This document shows positions 8,095 through 17,216 of a stretch of DNA of 37,482 nt, one piece after another. Below the pieces are notes generated by a model. That model saw only the letters and a program-made list of their open reading frames with translations, ran no database searches and was not told where the DNA came from. Both the position numbers and the translations under genes were made by a program. Each line of letters opens with the position of its first letter. Position 1 is the first letter of the stretch. This DNA is from Geobacteraceae bacterium (GTDB lineage Bacteria > Desulfobacterota > Desulfuromonadia > Geobacterales > Geobacteraceae), in contig JAQUHN010000014.1 in the NCBI GenBank assembly GCA_028683555.1, positions 1-37,482 on the forward strand, written 5' to 3'.

Positions 8095-9413
8095 TTCGCT
8101 CCCTCCTTCAGCGTTCCCCGGAAAGAAAAGGAAACACTCTTGTCCGGTCGGGACTTGACCTCTGTCATCTCCGAAGAGTCGAACAGTGGAGCAAGTCGGG
8201 ACTTGAATTCATTCACTGCGTCGAACGAGCGGGCATCACCCTTCAATCGCACCTGACCGGCATCTACATCCGCTTCATAAATTGCCAGAATATTGTCACT
8301 CTTTGCCTTGGCCACACCATCCAAGGCCAGGAGGATTTCCTGGGAGGCGGTGACCCCGCCGAGATTGCGGATTTCCGATCTCAGTTCCGACACTTCATCC
8401 ACGGCTTTCGTTCTGGTGGGAAAAACTTCCCGGTAAATCTGATGGATGGAGCTGTCAAGGGAGGAAAGATCCCTGCTGACAAAATAGTAGCGCAGACCGG
8501 TTTCAAGCAAAAGAAGAACAAGGAATGCTGCAGCAAGGATGGCGGTAATGCGAAGCTTTCTTTTCAGCCGGTCCCTGCCGGCCGTATAGGCAAGCTTGCC
8601 GTGCCGGAAGTTGATCGGTTCTCTGCCCACGGAAGCCACGGCAAGAGCCCAGGCTCCGGCATATTCGAGTGCGGTGCTTTCGCCGGGAAAAGCCGCAGCG
8701 AGATTTCCTGATACCGGTAAAGGTTGAAAAGATATATCGCTCGATTGTCCTGCTGCTGGAGCGGAAGCAGCGGAACCATGAAGCAGCACCTGCTCGACCC
8801 GAATTCCCTTTCCGGCTTCGAGCAGGGCAAGCGTTCTGGTAATTTCTTCCCGGAAATTGCCGTCAACCAGGGAACGGAACAGGATCGGCTTGTTCCCGCA
8901 GTAAACGGCAAGGGAACAGCCATCGGACAGGGCAACGGTAGCGTCCTCAACCGGTTCCGCAAGCAGGTGGTGCCAGTGAAAAAGGGAACAACCGGCAATC
9001 TGCGGTTCCAGGCCAGCTTCGCACATGGATGCAATTTTCGCCTCGAGATCGGCCGCAATGGCCCAGATTGCCATAACTCTTCCCTCTTCGAGGGGCAGAG
9101 CGTCGAAAACAAGTTTTTCCACATCGACAGCGGTTTCCCCCCTTAGTTCCAAGGGAAGGACCTCGCGCTGTTTGCGGCGATCGGTTATGGGAAGCGGCAA
9201 TTCCCGGAAAAAGAGGTTTTCCGCATCAAGAGACAGAATAACCTTGCTCGCGGCGGTTTCCTTCCCGGCGAATTCCCGCACTACCGAGGAAAAAGAATCA
9301 TGGTCCTCGAGATTGTGTCGTTCGGCGCCCTGAAAATAGAATTCCCCGCCCTTTTTCTGGAATCGCATAAAACCGACAGAACTTCGACCGGCTTCAATAA
9401 TTAGATGTTCCAT
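8091..9413 (-). CDS. gspL: Type II secretion platform protein GspL
   Basis: This 440-residue bitopic protein couples the GspE ATPase to the inner-membrane platform. The N-terminal region (about residues 1-270) has the actin/PilM-like fold pattern (IIEAGRSSVGFMRF, VILSLDAENLFFRELPLP). A transmembrane helix lies at about 287-307, and a periplasmic ferredoxin-like domain ends the protein (DNILAIYEADVDAGQVRLKGDARSFDAVNEFKSRL). The start ATG at 9413 shares one base with the end of gspK, and the stop overlaps gspM by four bases. All GspL landmarks are in place and nothing appears truncated. Confidence 0.92.
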   Translation of the reverse strand: MEHLIIEAGRSSVGFMRFQKKGGEFYFQGAERHNLEDHDSFSSVVREFAGKETAASKVILSLDAENLFFRELPLPITDRRKQREVLPLELRGETAVDVEKLVFDALPLEEGRVMAIWAIAADLEAKIASMCEAGLEPQIAGCSLFHWHHLLAEPVEDATVALSDGCSLAVYCGNKPILFRSLVDGNFREEITRTLALLEAGKGIRVEQVLLHGSAASAPAAGQSSDISFQPLPVSGNLAAAFPGESTALEYAGAWALAVASVGREPINFRHGKLAYTAGRDRLKRKLRITAILAAAFLVLLLLETGLRYYFVSRDLSSLDSSIHQIYREVFPTRTKAVDEVSELRSEIRNLGGVTASQEILLALDGVAKAKSDNILAIYEADVDAGQVRLKGDARSFDAVNEFKSRLAPLFDSSEMTEVKSRPDKSVSFSFRGTLKEGAK

Positions 9414-10339
9414 TACAATTCTCTCCAGTACAACACCGTTGACTCTGTGCCGACAACGCGGACAACCGCTTCGATAATTCGCACGGTATCGCCGACCTGG
9501 GCACGGGACTGTATCCTGAAAACCGATCCCTTGGTGGTAATTTTCCCCTGCAAGGCGATACCAATCGATTCCAGCCCTGCTATCTGGGTAATTTCCGAAG
9601 GACTGTTGATGGGAGTCTGGCTCCGATACTCGACAATACGCCCCGCCAATTCGTCCGTCATCTGTTCATCGAGGACGGCAAGCAGTTCCACCGGGGCGGT
9701 ATTGACATTCACCTTGGAATAGGGCGATCCCTTGGATTCGGCATATACGGTCACAAAGGGATGCAACTTTCCGAGGATCGTATCATCGAACCCCGAGACC
9801 ATTCTCATTTCCTCATAGGTTTCCAGCGCATCGTTTTTGGCCTTATAGGGAGTCGGCAACGCCTGGTAAAAAACAGTTTCCGCACCACCCCCCCGGGTCG
9901 AATCATCGGTGTCTATCCAGTCGGCAAGGGCATCGCAAAGGTTCGTGGGAATGCGGAGTTTCTCCAGCAAACGCATGGCGGTTCCATAATAGGCCTCATT
10001 GAGGGTACCATTCGGAAAAACGATCGAGTTGATATCCAGCTTGCCACTTTCCTCGACAATGCTGACCTGGAGCGAGCCCCTCTCGTCCTGGAACGCTTGG
10101 GGAGCAGCCCAGCCATCAAGGAGCGAGGTGTACTCCTGGGCACTTAGTACCATCTTAAGCACCTTGACTCCGCCCTGAACACCGGACTCGGCCAGCAGGC
10201 TTGCCTGTTGGGCATTTTGATAGCCGCGAACCATGGACGTCTCGATGAAGACATCGTGTATGAACTCGGTGGTAACCACAACCAGCAGGGCAGTTACGAT
10301 AAGGGTGATTACAAGGGCAAAGCCCCTTTCTCCCGTCAC
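9413..10339 (-). CDS. gspK: Minor pseudopilin GspK
   Basis: GspK caps the T2SS pseudopilus tip with GspI and GspJ. I choose the GTG at 10339, giving 308 residues with a short prepilin leader (MTGERG, cleaved before Phe7) and a hydrophobic helix (FALVITLIVTALLVVV). This start overlaps the gspJ stop as GTGA, like its neighbours, and has GGAGGG just upstream. The frame is open to 10468, but the extra 43 residues would bury the prepilin motif. Ile rather than Glu at mature position 5 is normal for GspK. The large alpha domain (LCDALADWIDTDD...) and VNVNTAPVELLAVL motif are present. Confidence 0.92.
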   Translation of the reverse strand: MTGERGFALVITLIVTALLVVVTTEFIHDVFIETSMVRGYQNAQQASLLAESGVQGGVKVLKMVLSAQEYTSLLDGWAAPQAFQDERGSLQVSIVEESGKLDINSIVFPNGTLNEAYYGTAMRLLEKLRIPTNLCDALADWIDTDDSTRGGGAETVFYQALPTPYKAKNDALETYEEMRMVSGFDDTILGKLHPFVTVYAESKGSPYSKVNVNTAPVELLAVLDEQMTDELAGRIVEYRSQTPINSPSEITQIAGLESIGIALQGKITTKGSVFRIQSRAQVGDTVRIIEAVVRVVGTESTVLYWREL

Positions 10340-10962
10340 GAGCCCTCCAGCCGCGGAACGACGATGGCCGTGAATCCCACCGGTTTGTCGTCCCCCTGAA
10401 TCAGCAGCGTTATCCGGACAGCCTTCGGCAGCCCCCCGTTCAATGCGGTATCCCAGCTCTTTACCCATTGGCTTCCGTCATAACACTCCACGAGGAAGCC
10501 TTCAATCTGCTCGGTAAAAGGATACGAAACCGGTTTGACATCCAGGTAAATATCCCGTGTCTGCCGGGCAAGAATCAATTGTCGCTCGTCCTTTTCCACC
10601 GGCTTGTAACGTACCGCCATGACATCGGAAGAAGGAACGGAGCCGGTCCTGGGAACGGTAAAGGCGGTAAAATCCAGAATCGAAGCCGGCTTACCGAAAA
10701 CATCACGATCCTCAACGACGAAATGCAGCCGCTCGTTGGCTCGCTGGAAATATACCGCCGCCAATTCACGGCGCAACAAGTCGAGCACGGTACGCGCATC
10801 ACGGAGTGGTTCAGTCCGCTCCCTTCCGGCCTCACTGCCGCGCATCACGGAAAAATAGGTTCCGTAGAGCGTACCGCTGAGCATAACCAGCAGCACCAGG
10901 GCAACAAGCAGTTCGAGAAGGGTGAACCCCCGGTTACTTTGCCTGAAGAAGGTAATGTTCAA
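10336..10962 (-). CDS. gspJ: Minor pseudopilin GspJ
   Basis: The 208-residue pseudopilin has the leader MNITFFRQSNRG and cleavage before FTLLE, so Glu is at mature position 5. The long hydrophobic helix LLVALVLLVMLSGTLYG and a C-terminal beta-rich domain follow. It belongs to the GspH-I-J-K tip complex processed by a prepilin peptidase encoded elsewhere. Its start lies 29 bases inside the end of gspI, and its stop overlaps the gspK GTG by four bases. Confidence 0.93.
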   Translation of the reverse strand: MNITFFRQSNRGFTLLELLVALVLLVMLSGTLYGTYFSVMRGSEAGRERTEPLRDARTVLDLLRRELAAVYFQRANERLHFVVEDRDVFGKPASILDFTAFTVPRTGSVPSSDVMAVRYKPVEKDERQLILARQTRDIYLDVKPVSYPFTEQIEGFLVECYDGSQWVKSWDTALNGGLPKAVRITLLIQGDDKPVGFTAIVVPRLEGS

Positions 10963-11287
10963 GAGACAGGTTTCTCCTATCGGCGCCCCAGGTCACCGTG
11001 ACGGTCAGACTCTTGAAAATCGGCACAGGAGCCGTGGAAATTTCGGCCTTCCAGGAGTAATCCGGCCATTCCGGTTGAAAAGTCCCCTCCTTCACCTGTG
11101 CCAGTTCCTCTTTTCCGAGAAGTTCCAGCTCTTCGAGTTTCGCCCGCGCCAGCAGCAGTGCAACCGTCTCCTCATTGTTCTGTGCCGTTAGAGAAAGGTG
11201 ATAGTTCACTGACGATATGACCGTCAGAACTACCCCGGCCATAATGGCCAAAGCAACCATCACTTCCAGGAGGGTAAAACCTTTCAC
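10934..11287 (-). CDS. gspI: Minor pseudopilin GspI
   Basis: This 117-residue pseudopilin has the shortest possible leader (MKG, then FTLLEVMVALAIMAGVVL) and the NNEETVALLLARAKLEELEL motif typical of GspI. It helps start pseudopilus assembly together with GspJ and GspK. The ATG overlaps the gspH stop as ATGA, and the 3' end overlaps gspJ by 29 bases, so translation of H, I and J is probably coupled. Confidence 0.93.
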   Translation of the reverse strand: MKGFTLLEVMVALAIMAGVVLTVISSVNYHLSLTAQNNEETVALLLARAKLEELELLGKEELAQVKEGTFQPEWPDYSWKAEISTAPVPIFKSLTVTVTWGADRRNLSLEHYLLQAK

Positions 11288-11907
11288 CGGGTCTCCTCCT
11301 GATCTTCCTCAGGCAGCGTGCCCTCCTGATAGCCTTCCAGAACCGTGACCCGCCCACTGCCCGGATACACCACCACAGTATAGTAGCGAGTGTCATCCAC
11401 AGGCTTGAGGTGAATCACCGCGAGTTCTTCCACGCCAAGCGGCCCAAAATCCAGGACGGCCTTGCCTTCAGCAACTTTGCCAAGCTGCGGGGTAACGACA
11501 TCGGCGAATACTATTCCGTCGTGAAGGGAAAGGCGATTGAGTGTTACATCGCTAACAGCCAGTTCGTCGCCTTCCGGAATTACCCGGGTTACGCTGATTT
11601 CATTGGTAACAAGCGTAAAACGAAGCCGATAGTGCTGCTTGCCGGAAATTGCCAGGTCGCCCAGATAGCGCAAGGATGCCGCGAGAGCTCTCGCCGATGT
11701 CTTCAGATCTCTCTCATGGGCAAAAGGCAGCCTGGGCAGCACCAGGAAAGCAACCAACGAAAGGATAACGATGACAACCGTCATCTCGATCAGGGTAAAG
11801 CCGGCCTGCCGGGAGACCCGTTTTCCTGATCGGCTTTTCGTTGCATTCCTTTGTCCGATCAAAAATGACTCACTCTCTGACAACAGAACTCGAATCTGAA
11901 ATAACAA
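11284..11907 (-). CDS. gspH: Minor pseudopilin GspH
   Basis: This type II pseudopilin has the motif RQAG|FTLIEMTVVIVILSLVAFLVLP and a C-terminal beta domain (LDFGPLGVEELAVIHL, YYTVVVYPGSGRVTVLEG). It joins the pseudopilus tip complex. The start is uncertain: the longest frame begins at a TTG at 11907 (207 residues, 36-residue leader). A second TTG at 11862 has a GAGTGAG stretch about six bases upstream and gives a 21-residue leader, which is more usual. The assignment does not depend on the choice. It follows gspG after 58 bases, one of the few real gaps in the operon. Confidence 0.88.
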   Translation of the reverse strand: MLFQIRVLLSESESFLIGQRNATKSRSGKRVSRQAGFTLIEMTVVIVILSLVAFLVLPRLPFAHERDLKTSARALAASLRYLGDLAISGKQHYRLRFTLVTNEISVTRVIPEGDELAVSDVTLNRLSLHDGIVFADVVTPQLGKVAEGKAVLDFGPLGVEELAVIHLKPVDDTRYYTVVVYPGSGRVTVLEGYQEGTLPEEDQEETR

Positions 11908-11965
11908 AGCATTACTTCTACCTTAGAGGAATAGCTGCATTCTCGATTTCCGGCATGGCAAGAAC

Positions 11966-12409
11966 TCAGCGAAGGTTCCAGCTCTCTACGTCCGAATCTT
12001 TCTGCTCACCCCCCCGGACGCCATCGGCCCCCAGGGAAGAGAGATCGTAGTCACCATGCTCGCCGGGCGAAATGTAGATATAATCATTATCCCACGGATC
12101 CTTGGGAACCCGTTTGTTATCCAGGTAGCCGCCGTCCCGATAGTTTTTCGGAATTACGCCAGCGGTAGGCTTTTCCACCAAAGCCTGCAGTCCCTGCTCT
12201 GTTGCCGGATAGACGCCATTATCCAGTTTATAGAGCTTCAGTGCTGTTTCGAGATTTTTGATCTGAATCTTGGCATCGGCAATTTTTGCGTCATCGGTAC
12301 GACCGATAATTTTCGGTCCGACCAGAATTGCCAGCATGCTCAAAATCACGATGACTACCATGATTTCGATCAGGGTAAAACCTCCGGCAGACCTCAAACT
12401 GTTTTTCAT
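11966..12409 (-). CDS. gspG: Major pseudopilin GspG
   Basis: GspG forms the body of the T2SS pseudopilus. The 147-residue product has the leader MKNSLRSAGG, cleavage before Phe11, Glu at mature position 5 and the helix MVVIVILSMLAILVGPKIIG. It also has the GspG signature around YPATEQGLQALVEKP and DPWDNDYIYISPGEHGDYDLSSLGADG, which holds the calcium-binding loop residues. The ATG at 12409 follows GGGGGAAG. It is separated from gspF by 98 bases containing two hairpins, a layout that could raise its expression above the other components. Confidence 0.96.
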   Translation of the reverse strand: MKNSLRSAGGFTLIEIMVVIVILSMLAILVGPKIIGRTDDAKIADAKIQIKNLETALKLYKLDNGVYPATEQGLQALVEKPTAGVIPKNYRDGGYLDNKRVPKDPWDNDYIYISPGEHGDYDLSSLGADGVRGGEQKDSDVESWNLR

Positions 12410-12451
12410 AAACTTCCCCCGTTGTTGATGCGCGAAGGCTGGCAGCCAAAG

Positions 12452-12485
12452 ACGGGAAATCTCCCGTATAGCGACTTTTTCGCTA
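12452..12485 (-). repeat. Two tandem hairpins between gspF and gspG
   Basis: ACGGGA (12452-12457) pairs with TCCCGT (12462-12467), and TAGCGA (12469-12474) pairs with TCGCTA (12480-12485). Both are perfect 6-bp stems with 4-5 base loops. On the mRNA they lie after the gspF stop and about 40 bases before the gspG start. Neither has a strong T-run. They could be mRNA processing or stability elements. Confidence 0.5.
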
Positions 12486-12507
12486 GCCCCGCCGGTTTTT
12501 GTTAGTG

Positions 12508-13719
12508 TTAGTTGACCAATTGATTCAGCTGGAAGATCGGCAGGAGGACGGCAACAACCACCGTGCCGACCACAACACCCATGGCCAGGACCATGAGCGG
12601 CTCCAGAAGGGACATAAAACGTGCCACCGAGGCGACAAATTCTTTTTCAAAGGCGGATCCCGCCTTCGTCAGCATTGCCTCGAGGTTTCCGCCCCGCTCG
12701 CCAACCGCGACCATGTGAACGAGCAACGGCGGAAACAGCGTTGTATCCCGCAGTGCAGCCGACAGACTGCCACCCTCCGCCAGTTCTTCCCGGGCCTTCA
12801 ACAGCACTTCCCGAAACCTGCGGTTGACAACTACCTCGCCGGTAATCTCCATCGCCTTGATCATCGGCACACCGCTCGACAGCAGCAAACCCAGTATTTT
12901 GGCAAAACGGGAAAGGATCAACTTAATCAGTAGCGGACCGACAAGAGGGATCCTTAAGAGCCAGATGTCCCGCTTCAGACGAACAGTTTCTTGCACGATG
13001 AGTTTGCGATAGGCGTATACAACACCGAATCCGGCTGCGGCCAATGCCCACCAGCCCTTTCTCAGCAAAGTACTGACCTTGATCAGCAGGATCGTTATAA
13101 AAGGCAGGGTTGCCTTGTTCTGTTCGAAAATAACAACAATTTTAGGGATAACAAAGGCAAGGAGAAACAGCATAACCCCTGTTCCGACAATAACCATCAG
13201 CGCCGGATAGGCCAGCGAAGTCAAAACACGGCTTCGAACAGCCTCCTGATCTTCAAGGAAGTCCGCCAGTCGGTCCAGGATAGCTTCCAGCGCGCCACTG
13301 GCCTCACCGGCCGCCACCATGCTTACATAGCTTTCACTGAAGACTGCTGGTTCTTGCTCCAGGGCTCGGGCCAGATTCGTCCCCTCGGCAAGTCTTGTCC
13401 GGATCCGGCCGAGTACGTCTTTCAATTCACCCGGCCGCTCCTGTTCAAACAGAGTGGCAATAGCCTCATAGACCGGCACCGAGGAGCCCAGCAGGGTCGA
13501 AAGGCGGCGGGTCATGAGCGAGAGTTCCGGCAACGCAACACCCTTGCCGAAAAACTTCTTCTTTTTCCCTTCGGCAGCACTATGTGCCTCGGCCAACTCT
13601 CGCGGAAAAAGGCCAGATTTCTTGAGTACCTGACGTGCGTCCTGCACGTTGTCGGCCTCGATGACCCCCGATACAGGAGAGCCGTCAGCTCTGAATGCGC
13701 TATAACGGAAGGTCGGCAT
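12508..13719 (-). CDS. gspF: Type II secretion platform protein GspF
   Basis: GspF is the polytopic inner-membrane protein at the centre of the T2SS platform. The 403-residue length is typical. Two homologous cytoplasmic helical domains are visible (about residues 65-170 and 270-370), each with the family motif (FSESYVSMVAAGEASGALEAIL; FPPLLVHMVAVGERGGNLEAML). Transmembrane segments lie near 170-195, 218-240 and 375-398. Its ATG lies within the last 20 bases of gspE. Confidence 0.96.
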   Translation of the reverse strand: MPTFRYSAFRADGSPVSGVIEADNVQDARQVLKKSGLFPRELAEAHSAAEGKKKKFFGKGVALPELSLMTRRLSTLLGSSVPVYEAIATLFEQERPGELKDVLGRIRTRLAEGTNLARALEQEPAVFSESYVSMVAAGEASGALEAILDRLADFLEDQEAVRSRVLTSLAYPALMVIVGTGVMLFLLAFVIPKIVVIFEQNKATLPFITILLIKVSTLLRKGWWALAAAGFGVVYAYRKLIVQETVRLKRDIWLLRIPLVGPLLIKLILSRFAKILGLLLSSGVPMIKAMEITGEVVVNRRFREVLLKAREELAEGGSLSAALRDTTLFPPLLVHMVAVGERGGNLEAMLTKAGSAFEKEFVASVARFMSLLEPLMVLAMGVVVGTVVVAVLLPIFQLNQLVN

Positions 13720-15271
13720 AATCTTCCTGCGTTACCCGCAGCACCTCCTCTATGGTGGTAATCCCGGCAGCAACCTTGAGAAGGCCATCGTCACGGAGAG
13801 TTCTCATTCCCTTTGCAACCGCATGCTCCTTTATCACCCCGGCAGGGGTTTGCTTGATGATCATGGAGCAAATCTCGGAATCGATTAGTAGCAACTCATA
13901 AATACCGGTACGACCCAGGGTACCAAGACCGAAACAGGCGTCGCAGCCTGCCCCCCGGTACAAGACCGGCGGCAGGGTAATACCCGGATATTCCCGGTCC
14001 GAAGTGTATTCCTCGCGACAATGGGGACAGATGACCCTGACTAGACGCTGGGCAAGAACGGCCGAAAGCGATGAGGCAACCAGAAAGGGTTCTATTCTCA
14101 TGTCTACCAGACGCGTCACCGCAGTCGCCGAATCATTGGTATGGAGAGTCGACAGGACCAGGTGACCGGTGAGACTTGCCTGAATTGCTATTTCAGCTGT
14201 TTCCGCATCCCTGATTTCGCCAACCATGATGACATCGGGATCCTGGCGCAGGATGGACCGGAGTCCATTGGCAAAGGTGAGATCGATCTTCGGATTGACC
14301 TGAATCTGGCCGACACCCTTTAATTGATACTCGATGGGATCCTCGATGGTAATGATGTTTTTGTCCGCGGAATTGATACGATTGAGAGCTGCATAGAGGG
14401 TGGTAGACTTACCGCTGCCGGTCGGGCCGGTGACCAGAATAATACCGTTGCTGCGAGCGAGAAGTCGCTCCATTGTCTTGACGCCGAATTCGGACAGGCC
14501 CATGTCTTCCAGCGAAATGAGCCCTTTTTTCTTGTCCAGCAGACGCAGGACGACCCGTTCACCAAAAAACGTTGGAATCAGTGATACGCGGATATCCACA
14601 TCCCGCCCCGCAACAATGACCCTGATGCGCCCATCCTGGGGCAGCCTTTTTTCAGCTATGTTCAGACCGGCCATGATCTTGACCCGGGAAATGATTGCTT
14701 CCTGAACTACCTTGGGGGGAGAAAGGATCTTGTACAGGATGCCATCGATCCTGAAACGTACCTCAACCTCCCGCTCATATGGCTCGATGTGAATATCACT
14801 GGCCCGTTCCTTTACCGCTTGGAACAGAATGGAGTTCAGTAGCCTGATAACAGGCGCCTCATCGGTCAGATCGAGAAGGTCGCGGGGTTCATTGAATTTC
14901 GTGGCTATCGTGGAAAGATCTTCGCCTTCCAGTTCCTCTACCACCTCCTGGGCCGAACCTGTCACCCGGGAATAAAGGTGGTTAATAGCTTCCAAGGCTG
15001 CCTGGGGGGTAGTAAGAACTATCTCCAGCGGGAGCCCGAAAAGGCCTCGCAGCTCATCGAGCGCCGCAAGGTTGGCAGGATTGCCGGTTGCAACCATCAA
15101 CTTGCCGTCGCTCTCCTGAAGGGGCAAGATGTGGTTTGACCGGGCAAACTGGAGGGGCACACGCTCCAGCAGAGCGATGTCCACCTGGGCATCATCAATC
15201 CTTTCCAGAAAGGAAAGACCGAGCCTCCGGGCAAGTGCCTCCATGTCCGTGGGCGTGGTCATGGTATTCAT
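13700..15271 (-). CDS. gspE: Type II secretion ATPase GspE
   Basis: This 523-residue cytoplasmic ATPase powers pseudopilus assembly. The N1/N2 domains (about residues 1-130) are followed by the RecA-like ATPase core. The core shows the Walker A motif GPTGSGKST (282-290), the Asp box around ITIEDPIEYQL, the Walker B motif DPDVIMVGEIRD (344-355) and the His box TGHLVLSTLHTND. A zinc-binding four-cysteine module (C415, C418, C443, C446) marks it as GspE rather than PilT. The ATG at 15271 overlaps the gspD stop by four bases, and its 3' end overlaps gspF by 20. Confidence 0.97.
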   Translation of the reverse strand: MNTMTTPTDMEALARRLGLSFLERIDDAQVDIALLERVPLQFARSNHILPLQESDGKLMVATGNPANLAALDELRGLFGLPLEIVLTTPQAALEAINHLYSRVTGSAQEVVEELEGEDLSTIATKFNEPRDLLDLTDEAPVIRLLNSILFQAVKERASDIHIEPYEREVEVRFRIDGILYKILSPPKVVQEAIISRVKIMAGLNIAEKRLPQDGRIRVIVAGRDVDIRVSLIPTFFGERVVLRLLDKKKGLISLEDMGLSEFGVKTMERLLARSNGIILVTGPTGSGKSTTLYAALNRINSADKNIITIEDPIEYQLKGVGQIQVNPKIDLTFANGLRSILRQDPDVIMVGEIRDAETAEIAIQASLTGHLVLSTLHTNDSATAVTRLVDMRIEPFLVASSLSAVLAQRLVRVICPHCREEYTSDREYPGITLPPVLYRGAGCDACFGLGTLGRTGIYELLLIDSEICSMIIKQTPAGVIKEHAVAKGMRTLRDDGLLKVAAGITTIEEVLRVTQEDYADLPL

Positions 15272-17151
15272 CGCAGTTCCTTGTCAAGGTCAACCTGTTT
15301 GTCCTCGGAAGCCGTTTCTTCGAAACGCTTTTTCTGTTGTTCGGAAACGGCGGCCATATCAGCCGCATCCCTGACGATACGGGGGGACAGCAATATAATG
15401 AGATTGGTTTTGGTGCGTGAGGTGGACTTGGTTTTGAACAGGTAGCCAAGCAACGGGATGTCACCCAGCAGCGGAATCTTATTGACGGTATCTTCATCGC
15501 GACTCTGAATGAGCCCGCCGATGACAACGGAGTCGGAATCCTTGACCACCACCGAGGTCTTGGCGGAGCGTTTCGTGGTGACCAGGTCGGTGGCATCCCC
15601 CTTATTGCTTTTGACAGCGGAAATTTCCTGATAGATGTCCAGTTTTATGTACTCCCCTTCGGTAATCTGGGGGGTTATTCTCAGGGTGATACCGGTATCC
15701 TTCCGTTCAATGGACTGTTGCGAAAGTCCGGTGGAGGAAAGATTCGTCGAGGAAAGGAACGGCACGTTTTCACCGACAAAGATTTCCGCTTCCTTGTTAT
15801 CCGAAGTCAGGATGTTCGGCGTGGAAAGCACGTTCACCGCCCCATTCTGGTCTAGCAGCTTCAGTGCACCTGAGAAATTGACGTTGTTGGCCAAGCCTTG
15901 CAGTATTGTTACGACGGCCTTCTGCTGGGCATTGGTGGCGCCGAGGAAATTGAACGGATCAAAAACACCGGCGGCGGCAATCGTGCCATCAGACCCGCCA
16001 CCGCCGACCCCCAACTGGGTGCCTATCTCCCGCAGTTTGTCAAGTGACACTTCGGCAATGAGCGCCTTGACAAAGACCTGGCGACGCCGCCGATCCAGTT
16101 TTTGTACTACCTGTACCAGGTTCTGGTAATCGGTTGGGGATGCCATGATAACAAGGGAGTTGGTCGCCTTGTCCGGGGTAATACTGATGGTGGTGCCTTC
16201 AAAGGCACTCTGTTGAGCAGAACCGGTTTTTGCCGTTGGCGAAGTTGCCGTAGATGTTGTTTTGAACATGCCCTCCAGCACCTTGGATACCTCGGTGGCA
16301 TCGGCATTCTCGAGATAGTAGACATTGATCTTGCTGCTGGAGGTCGGTGGGACCACGTCCACCATGGCAATCAGTTTCTTTATGTCTTCCTTGTCCTTGT
16401 CATTGCCGAAAATGATCACCGCATTGAGGCGTGCGTCAGGAACCAGCAAGCCCCCGACACTGCCTCCCTGGCTCTGCTGCTGACCGGACCTTGTGGACCG
16501 GTCCCGCCCGAAGAGCCATTCCTGCACGATACTGGCAATGTTATCGGCAGAAGCATGCTGGAGAAAGACCAGTTCAGCCCCGTCCCGGTTCATATCGCTA
16601 TCGATAGCCTTGACAATATCGAGAACCTTCTGGATATTCAGCGCCGCATCCACCACCAGCAGCGAGTTTGACGGCCCGAAGGAAGCAACATAACCATCCT
16701 TCGAGACAACCGGTTTCAGAAAGTTTTCGGCTTCCTTGGCCGGCACCCGGTTCAGGGAAATCACCTGGGCAACATAGGTTTCATTGACGGGTACCCGCTC
16801 AGACCCGGAAAGAATCCTCATCCCCGACTGCTTGGCGGCATTGGAGGGCAGGATTTTATAGAATTTGCCGACCTTGACAACGGAGAAGCCTTTCAGGTCC
16901 AAGACCGAGGTAAAGACGTTAAAGGCCTCGTCGACGGAAATCTTGGCAGGAGAAAAAACCGAGATTTTTCCCTTCACCTTTTCATCCAGGATGAAGTTTT
17001 TCCCGGTCAGGTCGCTGATGAACTTGACCATTGTCGAAATATCGACATCGCTGAAGTTCAGGACGATTCCTTTGGCATGCCCGTAACCAGGGAGAAGCAA
17101 AAGGACTGAAAGGATAGTCGCTGCGACCGTAGTAAGAATTCGCTTCTTCAA
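15268..17151 (-). CDS. gspD: Type II secretion outer-membrane secretin GspD
   Basis: GspD forms the outer-membrane channel. I prefer the TTG at 17151 (627 residues): it has a perfect GGAGG six bases upstream and gives a normal signal peptide (LKKRILTTVAATILSVLLLL, ending near GHA). An ATG at 17220, which overlaps the gspC stop as ATGA, would add 23 residues with an odd, Phe-rich N-region. Domains run N0 (IVLNFSDVDISTMVKFISDLTG), N1-N3, then the secretin core (VFVKALIAEVS) and the signature GLIQSRDEDTVNKIPLLGDIPLLGYLF. There is no obvious C-terminal S-domain and no pilotin gene nearby. Confidence 0.95.
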   Translation of the reverse strand: MKKRILTTVAATILSVLLLLPGYGHAKGIVLNFSDVDISTMVKFISDLTGKNFILDEKVKGKISVFSPAKISVDEAFNVFTSVLDLKGFSVVKVGKFYKILPSNAAKQSGMRILSGSERVPVNETYVAQVISLNRVPAKEAENFLKPVVSKDGYVASFGPSNSLLVVDAALNIQKVLDIVKAIDSDMNRDGAELVFLQHASADNIASIVQEWLFGRDRSTRSGQQQSQGGSVGGLLVPDARLNAVIIFGNDKDKEDIKKLIAMVDVVPPTSSSKINVYYLENADATEVSKVLEGMFKTTSTATSPTAKTGSAQQSAFEGTTISITPDKATNSLVIMASPTDYQNLVQVVQKLDRRRRQVFVKALIAEVSLDKLREIGTQLGVGGGGSDGTIAAAGVFDPFNFLGATNAQQKAVVTILQGLANNVNFSGALKLLDQNGAVNVLSTPNILTSDNKEAEIFVGENVPFLSSTNLSSTGLSQQSIERKDTGITLRITPQITEGEYIKLDIYQEISAVKSNKGDATDLVTTKRSAKTSVVVKDSDSVVIGGLIQSRDEDTVNKIPLLGDIPLLGYLFKTKSTSRTKTNLIILLSPRIVRDAADMAAVSEQQKKRFEETASEDKQVDLDKELR

Positions 17152-17216
17152 GGAAAACCTCCAACATATTTCACGGGATCGGAAGAATGGGAAAAAAAAG
17201 TCCGAAAGGTGCCCGA

